Positions 23,990-32,730 of a DNA stretch of 64,000 nt are shown here, piece after piece. A program made the translations under genes and the position numbers. The stretch comes from Paraburkholderia domus. Lineage in GTDB: Bacteria; Pseudomonadota; Gammaproteobacteria; Burkholderiales; Burkholderiaceae. The notes beneath the pieces are model-generated. The model had not been told where the DNA came from. It ran no database searches and worked only from the letters and a program-made list of their open reading frames with translations. How positions within the stretch are numbered: position 1 is the stretch's first letter; every line of letters begins with the position of its first letter. The stretch spans positions 124,001 through 188,000 of the forward strand of contig NZ_CAJNAT010000008.1 in NCBI RefSeq assembly GCF_905220705.1, read 5' to 3'.

Positions 23990-25450
23990 ATGCCGACGCT
24001 AGTCCTAAAAGACCCCTCCCTTCTAAAAACAAACGCCTACATAGCAGGCGAATGGCAACCCGCCGCCGACGGCGCGACCTTCGAAGTAAAAAACCCAGCC
24101 ACAGGCGAAACAATCGCCACTGTGCCCCGCATGGGCACAACCGAAACCCGCCGTGCAATCGACACGGCAAACGCCGCATGGCCGGCATGGCGCGCAACCA
24201 CCGCCAAACACCGCGCCACGATCCTGCGCAAATGGCATGACCTCATGCTGGAAAATGCCGACGATCTGGCAAAGATCCTGACCACCGAACAAGGCAAGCC
24301 CCTAGCCGAAGCCAAAGGCGAAATCCTCTACGCCGCCTCGTTCCTGGAATGGTTCGCGGAAGAAGGCAAACGCGTCAACGGCGACACCATCCCCACACCG
24401 GCAGGCGACAAACGCATCGTCGTGACGAAAGAACCGATCGGTGTCTGCGCAGCCATCACGCCGTGGAACTTCCCGGCAGCAATGATCACCCGCAAGGTCG
24501 GCCCAGCGCTCGCAGCAGGCTGCCCGATCATCGTCAAACCGGCGGAAGCCACGCCGCTGTCGGCCCTCGCCCTCGCCGTGCTGGCCGAACGCGCCGGCGT
24601 GCCGCGCGGTGTGTTCAACGTCGTCACCGGCGAGCCGAAAGCCATCGGCGCGGAAATGACGGGCAATCCGATCGTGCGCAAACTGTCCTTCACCGGCTCG
24701 ACGCCGGTAGGCCGTCTGCTGATGGCGCAGTGCGCGCCGACGGTCAAGAAAGTGTCGCTCGAGCTCGGCGGCAACGCACCGTTCATCGTCTTCGAAGACG
24801 CGGATCTGGATGCGGCCGTAGCCGGCGCCATCGCATCGAAATATCGCAATAGCGGCCAGACCTGCGTTTGCACGAATCGCTTCTACGTGCACGATAAAGT
24901 CTACGATGCATTCGCCGAAAAACTGCGCGTCGCCGTCGAGCAACTCAAGGTTGGCCGCGGCACCGAAGATGGCGTCACGCAAGGTCCGCTGATCAACGAA
25001 GCCGCCGTGCTCAAGGTCGAATCGCATATCGAAGACGCCCTCGCCAAAGGTGCACGCATCGTCACCGGCGGCAAGCGCCATGCGCTCGGTCACGGTTTCT
25101 TCGAGCCGACCGTGCTCGCGGATGTCACGCCGGCCATGAAGGTCGCGCGCGACGAAACCTTCGGGCCGCTCGCGCCGCTGTTCCGCTTCTCGTCGGATGA
25201 AGAAGTGATCCACCTCGCCAACGATACGGAATTCGGCCTCGCGTCGTACTTCTATAGCCGCGATATCGGCCGCGTCTGGCGTGTCGCCGAAGCGCTCGAA
25301 TATGGCATGGTGGGTATCAACACCGGGCTGATTTCCAACGAAGTCGCGCCGTTCGGTGGCGTCAAGCAATCCGGTCTTGGCCGCGAAGGCTCGCATTACG
25401 GCATCGACGACTATGTCGTCATCAAGTACATGTGCGTCGGCGGGATCTGA
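23990..25450 (+). CDS. gabD: NAD(P)+-dependent succinate-semialdehyde dehydrogenase
   Basis: A 486-residue aldehyde dehydrogenase that oxidises succinate semialdehyde to succinate, completing GABA degradation to the TCA cycle. Family motifs: ITPWNFPAAMITRK (cofactor), FTGSTPVGRLL, VSLELGGNAPFIVFEDADLD with the general-base glutamate, and NSGQTCVCTNR with the catalytic cysteine. Length and the TIPTPAGDKRIVVTKEPIGV segment fit GabD. The first ~40 codons are strikingly rich in A-ending codons (CTA, AAA, ACA, ATA, GCA), unlike the rest of the gene, next to repeat unit D. TAGGAG precedes the start. Confidence 0.94.
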   Translation: MPTLVLKDPSLLKTNAYIAGEWQPAADGATFEVKNPATGETIATVPRMGTTETRRAIDTANAAWPAWRATTAKHRATILRKWHDLMLENADDLAKILTTEQGKPLAEAKGEILYAASFLEWFAEEGKRVNGDTIPTPAGDKRIVVTKEPIGVCAAITPWNFPAAMITRKVGPALAAGCPIIVKPAEATPLSALALAVLAERAGVPRGVFNVVTGEPKAIGAEMTGNPIVRKLSFTGSTPVGRLLMAQCAPTVKKVSLELGGNAPFIVFEDADLDAAVAGAIASKYRNSGQTCVCTNRFYVHDKVYDAFAEKLRVAVEQLKVGRGTEDGVTQGPLINEAAVLKVESHIEDALAKGARIVTGGKRHALGHGFFEPTVLADVTPAMKVARDETFGPLAPLFRFSSDEEVIHLANDTEFGLASYFYSRDIGRVWRVAEALEYGMVGINTGLISNEVAPFGGVKQSGLGREGSHYGIDDYVVIKYMCVGGI

Positions 25451-25652
25451 GCCTTTGCTGTAACGGCTCGAATATTTGACTTACACCGGAAGCTACGCTG
25501 ACAGAAATCCTGTTGCGCGTAGCCTCAGGTACCTGGGTGCAAGCGCTAACAAAAGATGCGGCCGCCTGCTCGCTACACTGACGCGGACGGTCTTGCACCT
25601 ACCCACGCGCGCTGCACTCGCTGCCCGAAGATGAAACTCAGGCCAGAAGGCC

Positions 25653-26846
25653 CTACGCTTCGCGACGCGCAGCCTGCTCCCGGATGGCGGCTATGAAGCT
25701 CTCTACGCTCCAATGCTCTGTTAGCGCCTGTCGGAATAGTCCCTGCTGGCTCATCGGCGCGAGCCCACCCCGCGGCGGGTCCCTGTCGAGGTTCGTCGGA
25801 AACGGATAACCTTCGGCGCACGACGCAATCACCGCGTCAGCCTCCTCCGACGTGATGCTCGCCGTACGCATTCGGTCAAGCAGGACCGGATACAGCACTT
25901 CGCACATCTTCGTGCGATTCAGCGACTCCATCGCACGCCCGTAGGCCGAGGAAATCTGCAGGAGGTTGGCCATACGTTGAACAGAGGTGGTCCGGTTGGA
26001 ACCGGCCGCATGAAAGAGCGCGGGATTGAAGAACAGCGCATCGCCCCTTTCGAGAGGAAGCTGGACGTAGTGAGTTTCAAAGTAGTCGCGGAAGTCCTGG
26101 CGACGCCATGCGAGATACCCCTCTGCATAGCGCTGCGAGAAGGGCAGCAGCTTGGTCGGCCCGCTCTCCACTGGCATGTCACTGTGCGCAATGGCCCCTT
26201 GCAGCGTCAGAAAGCGGGACATCGCATGAACATGCGCCGGATAACGCTCGACCTCCGGGACAGACTGAAATCCAAGGTGGTAATCCCTGTGCGCCTGTTG
26301 CGCCTGCCCGCCGGGGCGTACGACGTTGACCTGCGACGTCATCTGGAAGTGAGGACCCAGCCACGCCTCGGCTATCGCGCACAGTGGCGGGCACGCAAAG
26401 TAGCGAGCGAACACCGATGGGGCACGCAGGCATAGCTTTTCCTGCGCATTCCAGATACGGTCATTCGCGCCTGCCTTGGCGAAATGGTCTGCAGCGGCGG
26501 CGCCGGCTTCACGCTCATCCCGAATGACCGACTCAAAGACCCTGGTCGCTTCATCGAGCGGTGCTGTGTCGGCATAAACGCGCTTCAGCACCAGCACACC
26601 CGCACCCACATCCAACACACTCGCCCACTCGACCGCCAGGTCTGCACGCTGCGTTGCATCGCCAAGGGTATCAACGAGCTTTTGGCAGTCGTACACCGGA
26701 ACGCGGTCGACAGTCTGAGCGGCAAACCTCAGGCCGTCGTCATCTCGAGGCGGCCGAAGGGCAGCGACAAAGTCCCGGAGGGAGCAGTCCTGCTCCCGGT
26801 ACCAGTGGCGCAACCGGGCGTCACGGCGCGATTCAGGGGCGTTCAT
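25653..26846 (-). CDS. Phytanoyl-CoA dioxygenase (PhyH) family protein
   Basis: A 397-residue Fe(II)/2-oxoglutarate oxygenase-like protein. The iron triad is visible as H186-x-D188 in QQAHRDYHLG and H279 in FFNPALFHAAGSNRT; R285 is the expected 2-oxoglutarate-binding arginine. AAGGAG lies just before the ATG. The family hydroxylates varied small molecules, including fatty acyl, betaine-type and alkaloid substrates, so none can be assigned. It stands alone between gabD and a DUF4148 gene, with 200 bp on one side and about 320 bp on the other. Confidence 0.82.
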   Translation of the reverse strand: MNAPESRRDARLRHWYREQDCSLRDFVAALRPPRDDDGLRFAAQTVDRVPVYDCQKLVDTLGDATQRADLAVEWASVLDVGAGVLVLKRVYADTAPLDEATRVFESVIRDEREAGAAAADHFAKAGANDRIWNAQEKLCLRAPSVFARYFACPPLCAIAEAWLGPHFQMTSQVNVVRPGGQAQQAHRDYHLGFQSVPEVERYPAHVHAMSRFLTLQGAIAHSDMPVESGPTKLLPFSQRYAEGYLAWRRQDFRDYFETHYVQLPLERGDALFFNPALFHAAGSNRTTSVQRMANLLQISSAYGRAMESLNRTKMCEVLYPVLLDRMRTASITSEEADAVIASCAEGYPFPTNLDRDPPRGGLAPMSQQGLFRQALTEHWSVESFIAAIREQAARREA

Positions 26847-27066
26847 GGTGTCTCCTTCTGTTCTTACGACAACAATAGCCCTCCCGCGGACGGCTGCGTT
26901 ACCATTAACACCTCAAAAACACCCGATTTCGCGGGCGGTAACTCACGTGGCCTGCAACGTTGAGCGTGCAGAACGACCGAGTTCCGATGCGGCCTCACAT
27001 GCTCCGACTAACTCTAAGTGCCTGCGCGAGGCTAAGAGCGCCAACTACATCGTTCATGGCTCAAAT

Positions 27067-27114
27067 GCACAGCGGCCTTGCTTTCACTTCAACGTGAAAG
27101 CAAGGCCGCTGTGC
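27067..27114. terminator. Perfect 21-bp hairpin in 317-bp intergenic region
   Basis: The arms 27067-27087 and 27094-27114 are exact reverse complements over 21 bases (starting GCACAGCGGCCTTG) with a 6-nt loop, TTCAAC. It lies 49 bp beyond the stop of the minus-strand DUF4148 gene and could end that transcript, but there is no T-run and the stem is far longer than a usual terminator. The rest of 26847-27163 holds the promoter of the PhyH-like gene and nothing else I can support. Confidence 0.55.
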
Positions 27115-27163
27115 AAGGATGTGAATCAGGCGGGTGCCAAGCTATCGCTTGCACCGCCGCCGA

Positions 27164-27490
27164 TCAATGACCGAAGTTGGCGACCGGAACCGAATAGGAG
27201 CTCGACGTCGTTTCGGTGTGGCTGCCTGCTTGCGACGAACCGTTCGTAGCCGAGCCATAACCGCTGGCTTGAGCGGTGCCGTTTTGTGCTGACACGCGCG
27301 CTTCGGCTGCCTGAAGGTTTGCCGGGTAGTCGTCCATATTCGCTGTCGACGGGTTGTAGCCGGCCTTTTCCAGCTGAACCAACTCAGCGCGCACCTGGGC
27401 GCGGGTCACCGGCTGGTTGGATTGGGCAAAAGCGGCGAGCGGCGCAGTGATGAGAGCGGCGATGACAACAGCTTCGATTAGGGATTTCAT
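27164..27490 (-). CDS. Exported DUF4148 protein (second copy)
   Basis: A 108-residue protein with a signal peptide (residues 1-23, ending AFAQ) and the DUF4148 core VTRAQVRAELVQLEKAGYNP, followed by a DDYPANLQAAEARV stretch and a Ser/Gly/Thr-rich tail that is probably disordered. The ATG at 27490 is chosen because GGAGGT lies upstream and the signal peptide starts there; a 22-residue extension has no support. It is a paralogue of 3398-3706, sharing the domain but little else. Function unknown; periplasmic. Confidence 0.85.
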   Translation of the reverse strand: MKSLIEAVVIAALITAPLAAFAQSNQPVTRAQVRAELVQLEKAGYNPSTANMDDYPANLQAAEARVSAQNGTAQASGYGSATNGSSQAGSHTETTSSSYSVPVANFGH

Positions 27491-27745
27491 GACGACTACC
27501 TCCAGAGATTGTTTTTTGCCGTGCCGCAAACCTGTTTGTTCGCAGCCAGTAGACACAGTCTAGGAGTCAGCGAATTTAGGGTAAACCCCTAACAAGTGAA
27601 TTCACTGTTGTTGGAATCGGCACAATCATCACGAAAGGTCATTGAAAGCACGGTGATAAAGCCGGCTCTAGAAGTTCGAGGCCTCGCGCGTAACGCACCG
27701 ACTGCCCTGGACGAGCGCGAGCGTAACTGCTTGTGCGCAGCGAAA

Positions 27746-28762
27746 TCAGCTTTCCGACAATGCAGGAACCGATACCTGCGTTGCCTCGCCTGATGACAAA
27801 ACAGCGCCGCCATTTCGGCCGCCCATCACCTGCCGGTCGCTTCTCGGACTCACGCCGAACCGCGCGCGATACGTCCGCGAAAAATGCGAAGGAGACTCGA
27901 ATCCGCATGCGACACAAATCGATGTGATCGACATGTCGGTCTGTTGCAGCAACTCGCGCGCCCGGGTGAGGCGCAGTTGCAGATAGAAATGCGTCGGCGT
28001 GTCCTTCAGCGACGCACAGAACAGCCGCTCCAGTTGCCGCCGCGTCACGCTGATCTCCTGTGCGAGTTGGTCGGGCGTGAGCGGCTCTTCCATATGCTGC
28101 TCCATTGCGCCGATCACCTGAATCAGCTTGCGGTTATGCACACCGTAGCGCGCCGCAATTTCCATCCGCTGATGGTCCGAACGCTGCCGGATCCGGCTCA
28201 CGACGAATTGTTCCGATACCGCCGAGGCCAGCGCTGCACCGTGCTTGCGGCCGATCAGGTCGAGCATCATGTCGATCGATGCCGTGCCGCCCGCACAGGT
28301 AATGCGCCGCGCGCCGATTTCGAACAACTCCTGGCTTGCGTTCAGCGAGGGAAATCGCTCGCGAAACGCCGATAACGCTTCCCAATGCACGGTCACGCTG
28401 TCCGAGCCACGGAGGAGCCCTGCTTCCGCGAGGACGAAGCTGCCCGTATCGATGCCGCCGAGCGTCGCACCGGCGCGCTCGAGTCGCTTCAGGCAATCGC
28501 CGAGCGCGCGCGTATAGCAGGCTAGCGGTTCGAAGCCCGCGACGACGAACACCGTCTGCGCCTCATGGACATCGACGACGGCTGCCTCCGCATTAATCGA
28601 AATGCCGTTGCTGGCCGCGACCGGCGCGCCGTCGAGACTCAGAATGCGCCAGCGGTAGAGATCGTCGTGAAAGCGGTTCGCCACGCGCAAAGGCTCGACC
28701 GCCGACATGAAGCCGATCGCCGAAAAGCCCGGCAGCAGCAGGAACGACATATCTTCGGGCAT
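27746..28762 (-). CDS. cdhR: GlxA/AraC-type regulator of carnitine catabolism (CdhR-like)
   Basis: A 338-residue regulator with an N-terminal DJ-1/PfpI-like domain (FLLLPGFSAIGFMSAVEPLR to about residue 190) and a C-terminal AraC helix-turn-helix pair (LAQEISVTRRQLERLFCASL and ICVACGFESPSHFSRTYRARFGVSP). It diverges from the carnitine genes and matches P. aeruginosa CdhR by architecture and position; CdhR activates cdh genes in the presence of carnitine. The ATG at 28762 is used; the open frame extends three codons to a TTG. The C-terminal ~30 residues after the HTH are variable. The 255-bp region before the DUF4148 start contains no gene. Confidence 0.87.
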   Translation of the reverse strand: MPEDMSFLLLPGFSAIGFMSAVEPLRVANRFHDDLYRWRILSLDGAPVAASNGISINAEAAVVDVHEAQTVFVVAGFEPLACYTRALGDCLKRLERAGATLGGIDTGSFVLAEAGLLRGSDSVTVHWEALSAFRERFPSLNASQELFEIGARRITCAGGTASIDMMLDLIGRKHGAALASAVSEQFVVSRIRQRSDHQRMEIAARYGVHNRKLIQVIGAMEQHMEEPLTPDQLAQEISVTRRQLERLFCASLKDTPTHFYLQLRLTRARELLQQTDMSITSICVACGFESPSHFSRTYRARFGVSPRSDRQVMGGRNGGAVLSSGEATQVSVPALSES

Positions 28763-29005
28763 CTTGCGCAAACTCGATCAAGGACACTCAGGGACACAAG
28801 CCGCAGGCGGACGCGGGATTCCCGGCGAGCGTAGCAAGCAGCGCGCGAGCCGGCAAGGCGCACCAAAATTCACTGCACAAATCGATGCTGCACCGCAATG
28901 ACGAACGATGCTGGTTTTCCCTCGTTGTCGCGTGGGAGCAAGAACGGGTCGCTGGCGGTCGCTTTGGCAGGAATATGGGGCATTAACGTTACGCCATCCA
29001 TGCAG

Positions 29006-29023
29006 CTCAAGCATGACTCAAGC
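29006..29023. promoter_or_regulatory. Candidate CdhR direct repeat in cdhR/caiX intergenic region
   Basis: CTCAAGC occurs at 29006-29012 and 29017-29023, an 11-bp period typical of AraC-family half sites, about 90 bp before caiX. A TAACGTTA palindrome lies at about 28984. The 350-bp region 28763-29112 otherwise contains no gene. Prediction from spacing only. Confidence 0.3.
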
Positions 29024-29112
29024 CGTAGCGCGCAGGTTCGGGAGCCACCCTGTTCTTCTCGCCGCGGCCCGGTTCGAAACGCGCTGTTTAACGTGTCCGA
29101 AGGGGGAACGTC

Positions 29113-30066
29113 ATGAAGTTACGCGTCAAAGCCTTGCTTGCCCATCTTGCCTGTCTGGCGGCCGCCATCGCTGCACCGCCGACATTCGCCCAGGATCCCG
29201 CCACTTGCCGCGCAGTGCATTTTGCCGACATCGGCTGGACAGACATCACCTCGACCACTGCGCTCGCATCGACCGTATTCGAGGGACTCGGCTATCAGCC
29301 TGTCACGACCGTCGCCTCAGTGCCGATTTCGTTCGCAGGTCTGAGGAGTAAACAACTCGACGTGTCGCTCGGCTACTGGTGGCCCGTGCAAGAGAAAGCG
29401 ATTGCGCCGTTCGTCGAGTCGAAATCGATTCAGGTGCTGCAACCGCCTAACCTGACCGGCGCTAAAGCGACCTTCGCCGTGCCGAATTACGAATATGACG
29501 CGGGCCTCAAGACGTTCGCCGACATCGCCAAACACCGCGATCAGCTCGACGGCAAGATCTATGGCATCGAACCCGGCAGCAGCGCAAACGCGGCCATTCA
29601 GAAAATGATCGCCAACAATCAGTTCGGCCTCGGCGGTTTCAAGCTGATCGAATCGAGTGAAGCGGGCATGCTGGTTTCGGTGGATCGCGCCATTCGCGAG
29701 AAAAAATGGGTGGTGTTTCTGGGCTGGGAACCTCATCCGATGAATATCCAGATCGACATGAAATACCTCACTGGCAGCGAAGGCGTATTCGGTCCGAACG
29801 ACGGCGAAGCACGCGTTTATACGCTGACGTCCCCCGACTTTCTGACGCGTTGCCCGAACGCGGGCAAGCTGGTGAGCAATCTGCGCTTTTCGACGCAACT
29901 GGAGAACGTGGTGATGCAATCGGTGATGAACAAGGAGAAGCCCACCGACGCCGCCAGAACGTATCTGAAGAAGAACCCGCAAGTACTGGATGCGTGGCTC
30001 GCGGGCGTGAAGACCTATGACGGTAAAGACGGCTTGCCGGCAGTGAAAGCCTATCTCGGGCTTTGA
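29113..30066 (+). CDS. caiX: Carnitine/betaine periplasmic binding protein CaiX
   Basis: A 317-residue OpuAC-type substrate-binding protein. The signal peptide is residues 1-27 (ending FAQ). The mature protein has the choline/betaine-binding pattern: FADIGWTDITSTTALAS, then VSLGYWWPVQE and FLGWEPHPMNIQID, where tryptophans and tyrosines form the cation-binding cage for the trimethylammonium group. It heads the operon, as in P. aeruginosa, where CaiX works with a choline-type ABC core encoded elsewhere; no ATPase or permease genes are present here. AAGGGGG lies upstream of the start. Confidence 0.88.
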   Translation: MKLRVKALLAHLACLAAAIAAPPTFAQDPATCRAVHFADIGWTDITSTTALASTVFEGLGYQPVTTVASVPISFAGLRSKQLDVSLGYWWPVQEKAIAPFVESKSIQVLQPPNLTGAKATFAVPNYEYDAGLKTFADIAKHRDQLDGKIYGIEPGSSANAAIQKMIANNQFGLGGFKLIESSEAGMLVSVDRAIREKKWVVFLGWEPHPMNIQIDMKYLTGSEGVFGPNDGEARVYTLTSPDFLTRCPNAGKLVSNLRFSTQLENVVMQSVMNKEKPTDAARTYLKKNPQVLDAWLAGVKTYDGKDGLPAVKAYLGL

Positions 30067-30135
30067 CAGCGGCTATGACGCGGTCCGACTTGCATCCATC
30101 GAGTCGCGCATTTCAATCCACAGGAACTAGCACGC

Positions 30136-31065
30136 ATGAATCATGAAGTCATTGTGACCTGCGCGGTCACCGGCGCAGGCGATACGGTCGGCAGGCATCC
30201 GGCCATTCCCGTCACCCCGAAGCAGATCGCCGAAGCCGCTATCGAAGCCGCGAAGGCCGGCGCCACCGTCGCGCATTGCCACGTGCGCGATCCGAAGACC
30301 GGCCGCGGCAGCCGCGATCCGCAGTTATATCGCGAGGTCGTCGACCGGATCCGCTCGTCTGGCACCGACGTGATCATCAATCTGACGGCGGGCATGGGCG
30401 GCGATCTGGAGATCGGTCCGGGCGAAGACCCGATGCGCTTCGGTGCGGGAACCGACCTCGTCGGCGGACTGACGCGGCTCGCGCACGTCGAGGAACTGCT
30501 GCCGGAAATCTGCACGCTCGATTGCGGCACGCTCAATTTCGGCGATGGCGACTACATCTATGTGTCGACGCCCGCGCAATTGCGGGCCGGCGCGCAGCGC
30601 ATCCAGGAACTCGGCGTGAAGCCGGAGCTGGAGATCTTCGATACCGGGCATCTGTGGTTCGCGAAGCAATTGCTCGCGGAGGGTTTGCTGGACGCGCCGC
30701 CGCTGTTTCAGATTTGCCTCGGCATTCCATGGGGTGCACCCGCCGATACCACGACGATGAAAGCAATGGCCGACAACCTGCCGCCTGGCGCGCAATGGGC
30801 TGGTTTCGGCATCGGCCGCATGCAGATGCCGATGGTCGCGCAGGCAATGCTCCTCGGCGGCCACGTGCGTGTCGGCCTCGAAGACAACATCTGGCTCGAT
30901 AAAGGTGTGCATGCAACGAACGGCACGCTGGTGCAACGCGCGGTCGAGATCATCGAACGGCTCGGTGGCCGCACGCTGACACCTGCAGAAGGCCGCCGCA
31001 AACTCGGCTTGCCCGCGCGTGGCGAGCGGCAGTTGGAGCGGCGTGTGGCTGGACAGTACGCATGA
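30136..31065 (+). CDS. cdhC: 3-dehydrocarnitine cleavage enzyme (BKACE family)
   Basis: A 309-residue beta-keto acid cleavage enzyme (formerly DUF849). Zinc ligands are visible as H47 and H49 in TVAHCHVRDP, and the substrate/acetyl-CoA loop includes INLTAGMGGD and LDCGTLNFGD; the end of the barrel is VGLEDNIWL. In the carnitine pathway this enzyme condenses 3-dehydrocarnitine with acetyl-CoA to give betainyl-CoA and acetoacetate. Position between caiX and the carnitine dehydrogenase gene supports that substrate. A 69-bp gap separates it from caiX. Confidence 0.9.
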   Translation: MNHEVIVTCAVTGAGDTVGRHPAIPVTPKQIAEAAIEAAKAGATVAHCHVRDPKTGRGSRDPQLYREVVDRIRSSGTDVIINLTAGMGGDLEIGPGEDPMRFGAGTDLVGGLTRLAHVEELLPEICTLDCGTLNFGDGDYIYVSTPAQLRAGAQRIQELGVKPELEIFDTGHLWFAKQLLAEGLLDAPPLFQICLGIPWGAPADTTTMKAMADNLPPGAQWAGFGIGRMQMPMVAQAMLLGGHVRVGLEDNIWLDKGVHATNGTLVQRAVEIIERLGGRTLTPAEGRRKLGLPARGERQLERRVAGQYA

Positions 31066-31141
31066 ATAGGCCGCGTACCCGTCGCGCTTGTTACAGCGCG
31101 CTTCGGAACCTGAGAACTCATCGGTATAGGAAACATCAGCA

Positions 31142-32107
31142 ATGGCAGTGATCGTCGATATCAAAACATTTGCGGCCATCGGCGCAGGCGTAATCGGCAG
31201 CGGCTGGGTGGCGCGCGCGCTCGCGCACGGGCTCGACGTCGTCGCGTGGGACCCGGCTCCTGGCGCGGAGAAACAGTTGCGCGAGAACATCGCGAACGCG
31301 TGGCCGGCACTCGAGCGCGTCGGCCTCGCCGAGGGCGCTACGCCCGACAGATTACGTTTCGTCGATACGATTGAAGCCTGTGTCGAACAGGCGGATTTCA
31401 TTCAGGAGAGCGCACCCGAGCGCGAAGAATTGAAGCTCGCCCTGCACGAGCAGATCAGCCGTGCGGCGAAGCCAGACGCGATCATTGCGTCATCCACGTC
31501 CGGCCTGCTGCCCAGCGATTTCTACGCAAGGGCGGTAAATCCGCAGCGCTGCATCGTCGGGCATCCGTTCAACCCGGTGTATCTCCTGCCGCTCGTCGAA
31601 GTGCTCGGCGGCGAACGTACCGCACCGGCAACCATCGATGCCGCGATGCAGATCTATCGCTCGCTGTCGATGCGGCCGCTTCTCGTGCGCAAGGAAGTGC
31701 CCGGCTTTATCGCCGACCGTTTGCTCGAAGCGCTGTGGCGCGAAGCGCTGCATCTGGTCAACGAAGGTGTGGCGACCACGGGCGAAATCGACGATGCTAT
31801 CCGCTTCGGCGCGGGAATCCGCTGGTCGTTCATGGGCACGTTCCTGACCTACACACTGGCGGGCGGCGATGCGGGTATGCGCCACTTCATGCAGCAGTTT
31901 GGACCGGCTTTGGAACTGCCGTGGACTAAACTGGTAGCACCGCAGCTGACTGACGAATTGATCGATCGGGTTGTGAACGGAACGTCTGAACAGGTCGGGC
32001 CGCGCTCGATCAAGCAGCTCGAACGGTATCGGGACGATTGCATTACGAGTGTGCTGGCGGCGATTGGGGAAGCCAAGGCGCGGCACGGGTTGCTTCCGTC
32101 GGAGTGA
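31142..32107 (+). CDS. cdhA: L-carnitine dehydrogenase
   Basis: A 321-residue NAD-dependent enzyme of the 3-hydroxyacyl-CoA dehydrogenase family that oxidises L-carnitine to 3-dehydrocarnitine. The Rossmann motif GAGVIGSGW starts at residue 14; the catalytic histidine is in IVGHPFNPVYLLPLVEV; the C-terminal domain starts at GFIADRLLEALWREAL and includes WSFMGTF. Length and these motifs fit LcdH/CdhA rather than a fatty-acid enzyme. The gap to cdhC is 76 bp. Confidence 0.9.
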   Translation: MAVIVDIKTFAAIGAGVIGSGWVARALAHGLDVVAWDPAPGAEKQLRENIANAWPALERVGLAEGATPDRLRFVDTIEACVEQADFIQESAPEREELKLALHEQISRAAKPDAIIASSTSGLLPSDFYARAVNPQRCIVGHPFNPVYLLPLVEVLGGERTAPATIDAAMQIYRSLSMRPLLVRKEVPGFIADRLLEALWREALHLVNEGVATTGEIDDAIRFGAGIRWSFMGTFLTYTLAGGDAGMRHFMQQFGPALELPWTKLVAPQLTDELIDRVVNGTSEQVGPRSIKQLERYRDDCITSVLAAIGEAKARHGLLPSE

Positions 32108-32205
32108 TGCTGCGTGCTGGAAGACGCGCCGCCCCGCAGGATGCGTCGGCGGCACATGATCGCCGCGGTCAGTGCCATTCATAGGAATGAAGGAGACGAT
32201 TGCAT

Positions 32206-32730
32206 ATGCACATGCCGCACCATGCTTCGGTGCCCTGCTATCACGACACCGTGCGCGCCGAGTGGGTCGACTATAACGGCCACTTGCGCGACGCGTTCTA
32301 CATGCTGATTTTTAGCTTTGCGACCGATGCGTTGATTGACGAAATCGGTCTGCCTGATTCAGTGCGCAAAGAACGTCGCCGCTCGATTTATACGCTCGAA
32401 GCGCATATCAACTACCTGCATGAAATCAAGGAAGGCGCGCAGGTTCGCATCGATATGCGCGTGCTTGGGCATGACGCGAAACGGTTGCATCTTTACCTCG
32501 AGATGTTTGCCGATAACGGCGTCGAACCGGTGGCTGCAGGCGAACAGATGCTGCTGCATGTCGATACCAGTGGCCCGCGCGCTGTTGCCTTCGACCCAGA
32601 TGTCGAGGCGCACGTCAGGGCGTTGGCAGAAGCGCAGACTGGATTGCCGGCGGCCAGGTTTGCTGGCCGCGTGATCGGATTGCCTGTCAGGACGCCGCGC
32701 AAGGAAAATGAGGGAAGCGAGCATGCTTGA
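32206..32730 (+). CDS. cdhB: Betainyl-CoA thioesterase (hotdog fold)
   Basis: A 174-residue hotdog-fold acyl-CoA thioesterase. The motif EWVDYNGHLRDAFYM carries the catalytic aspartate and the active-site helix of 4-hydroxybenzoyl-CoA-type thioesterases. In this operon it would release CoA from betainyl-CoA to yield glycine betaine. Start: the ATG at 32206 has AGGAG 10 nt upstream; a TTG at 32200 is closer to that site, so the exact start is uncertain. Its 3' end overlaps hocS by 8 nt. Confidence 0.85.
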   Translation: MHMPHHASVPCYHDTVRAEWVDYNGHLRDAFYMLIFSFATDALIDEIGLPDSVRKERRRSIYTLEAHINYLHEIKEGAQVRIDMRVLGHDAKRLHLYLEMFADNGVEPVAAGEQMLLHVDTSGPRAVAFDPDVEAHVRALAEAQTGLPAARFAGRVIGLPVRTPRKENEGSEHA

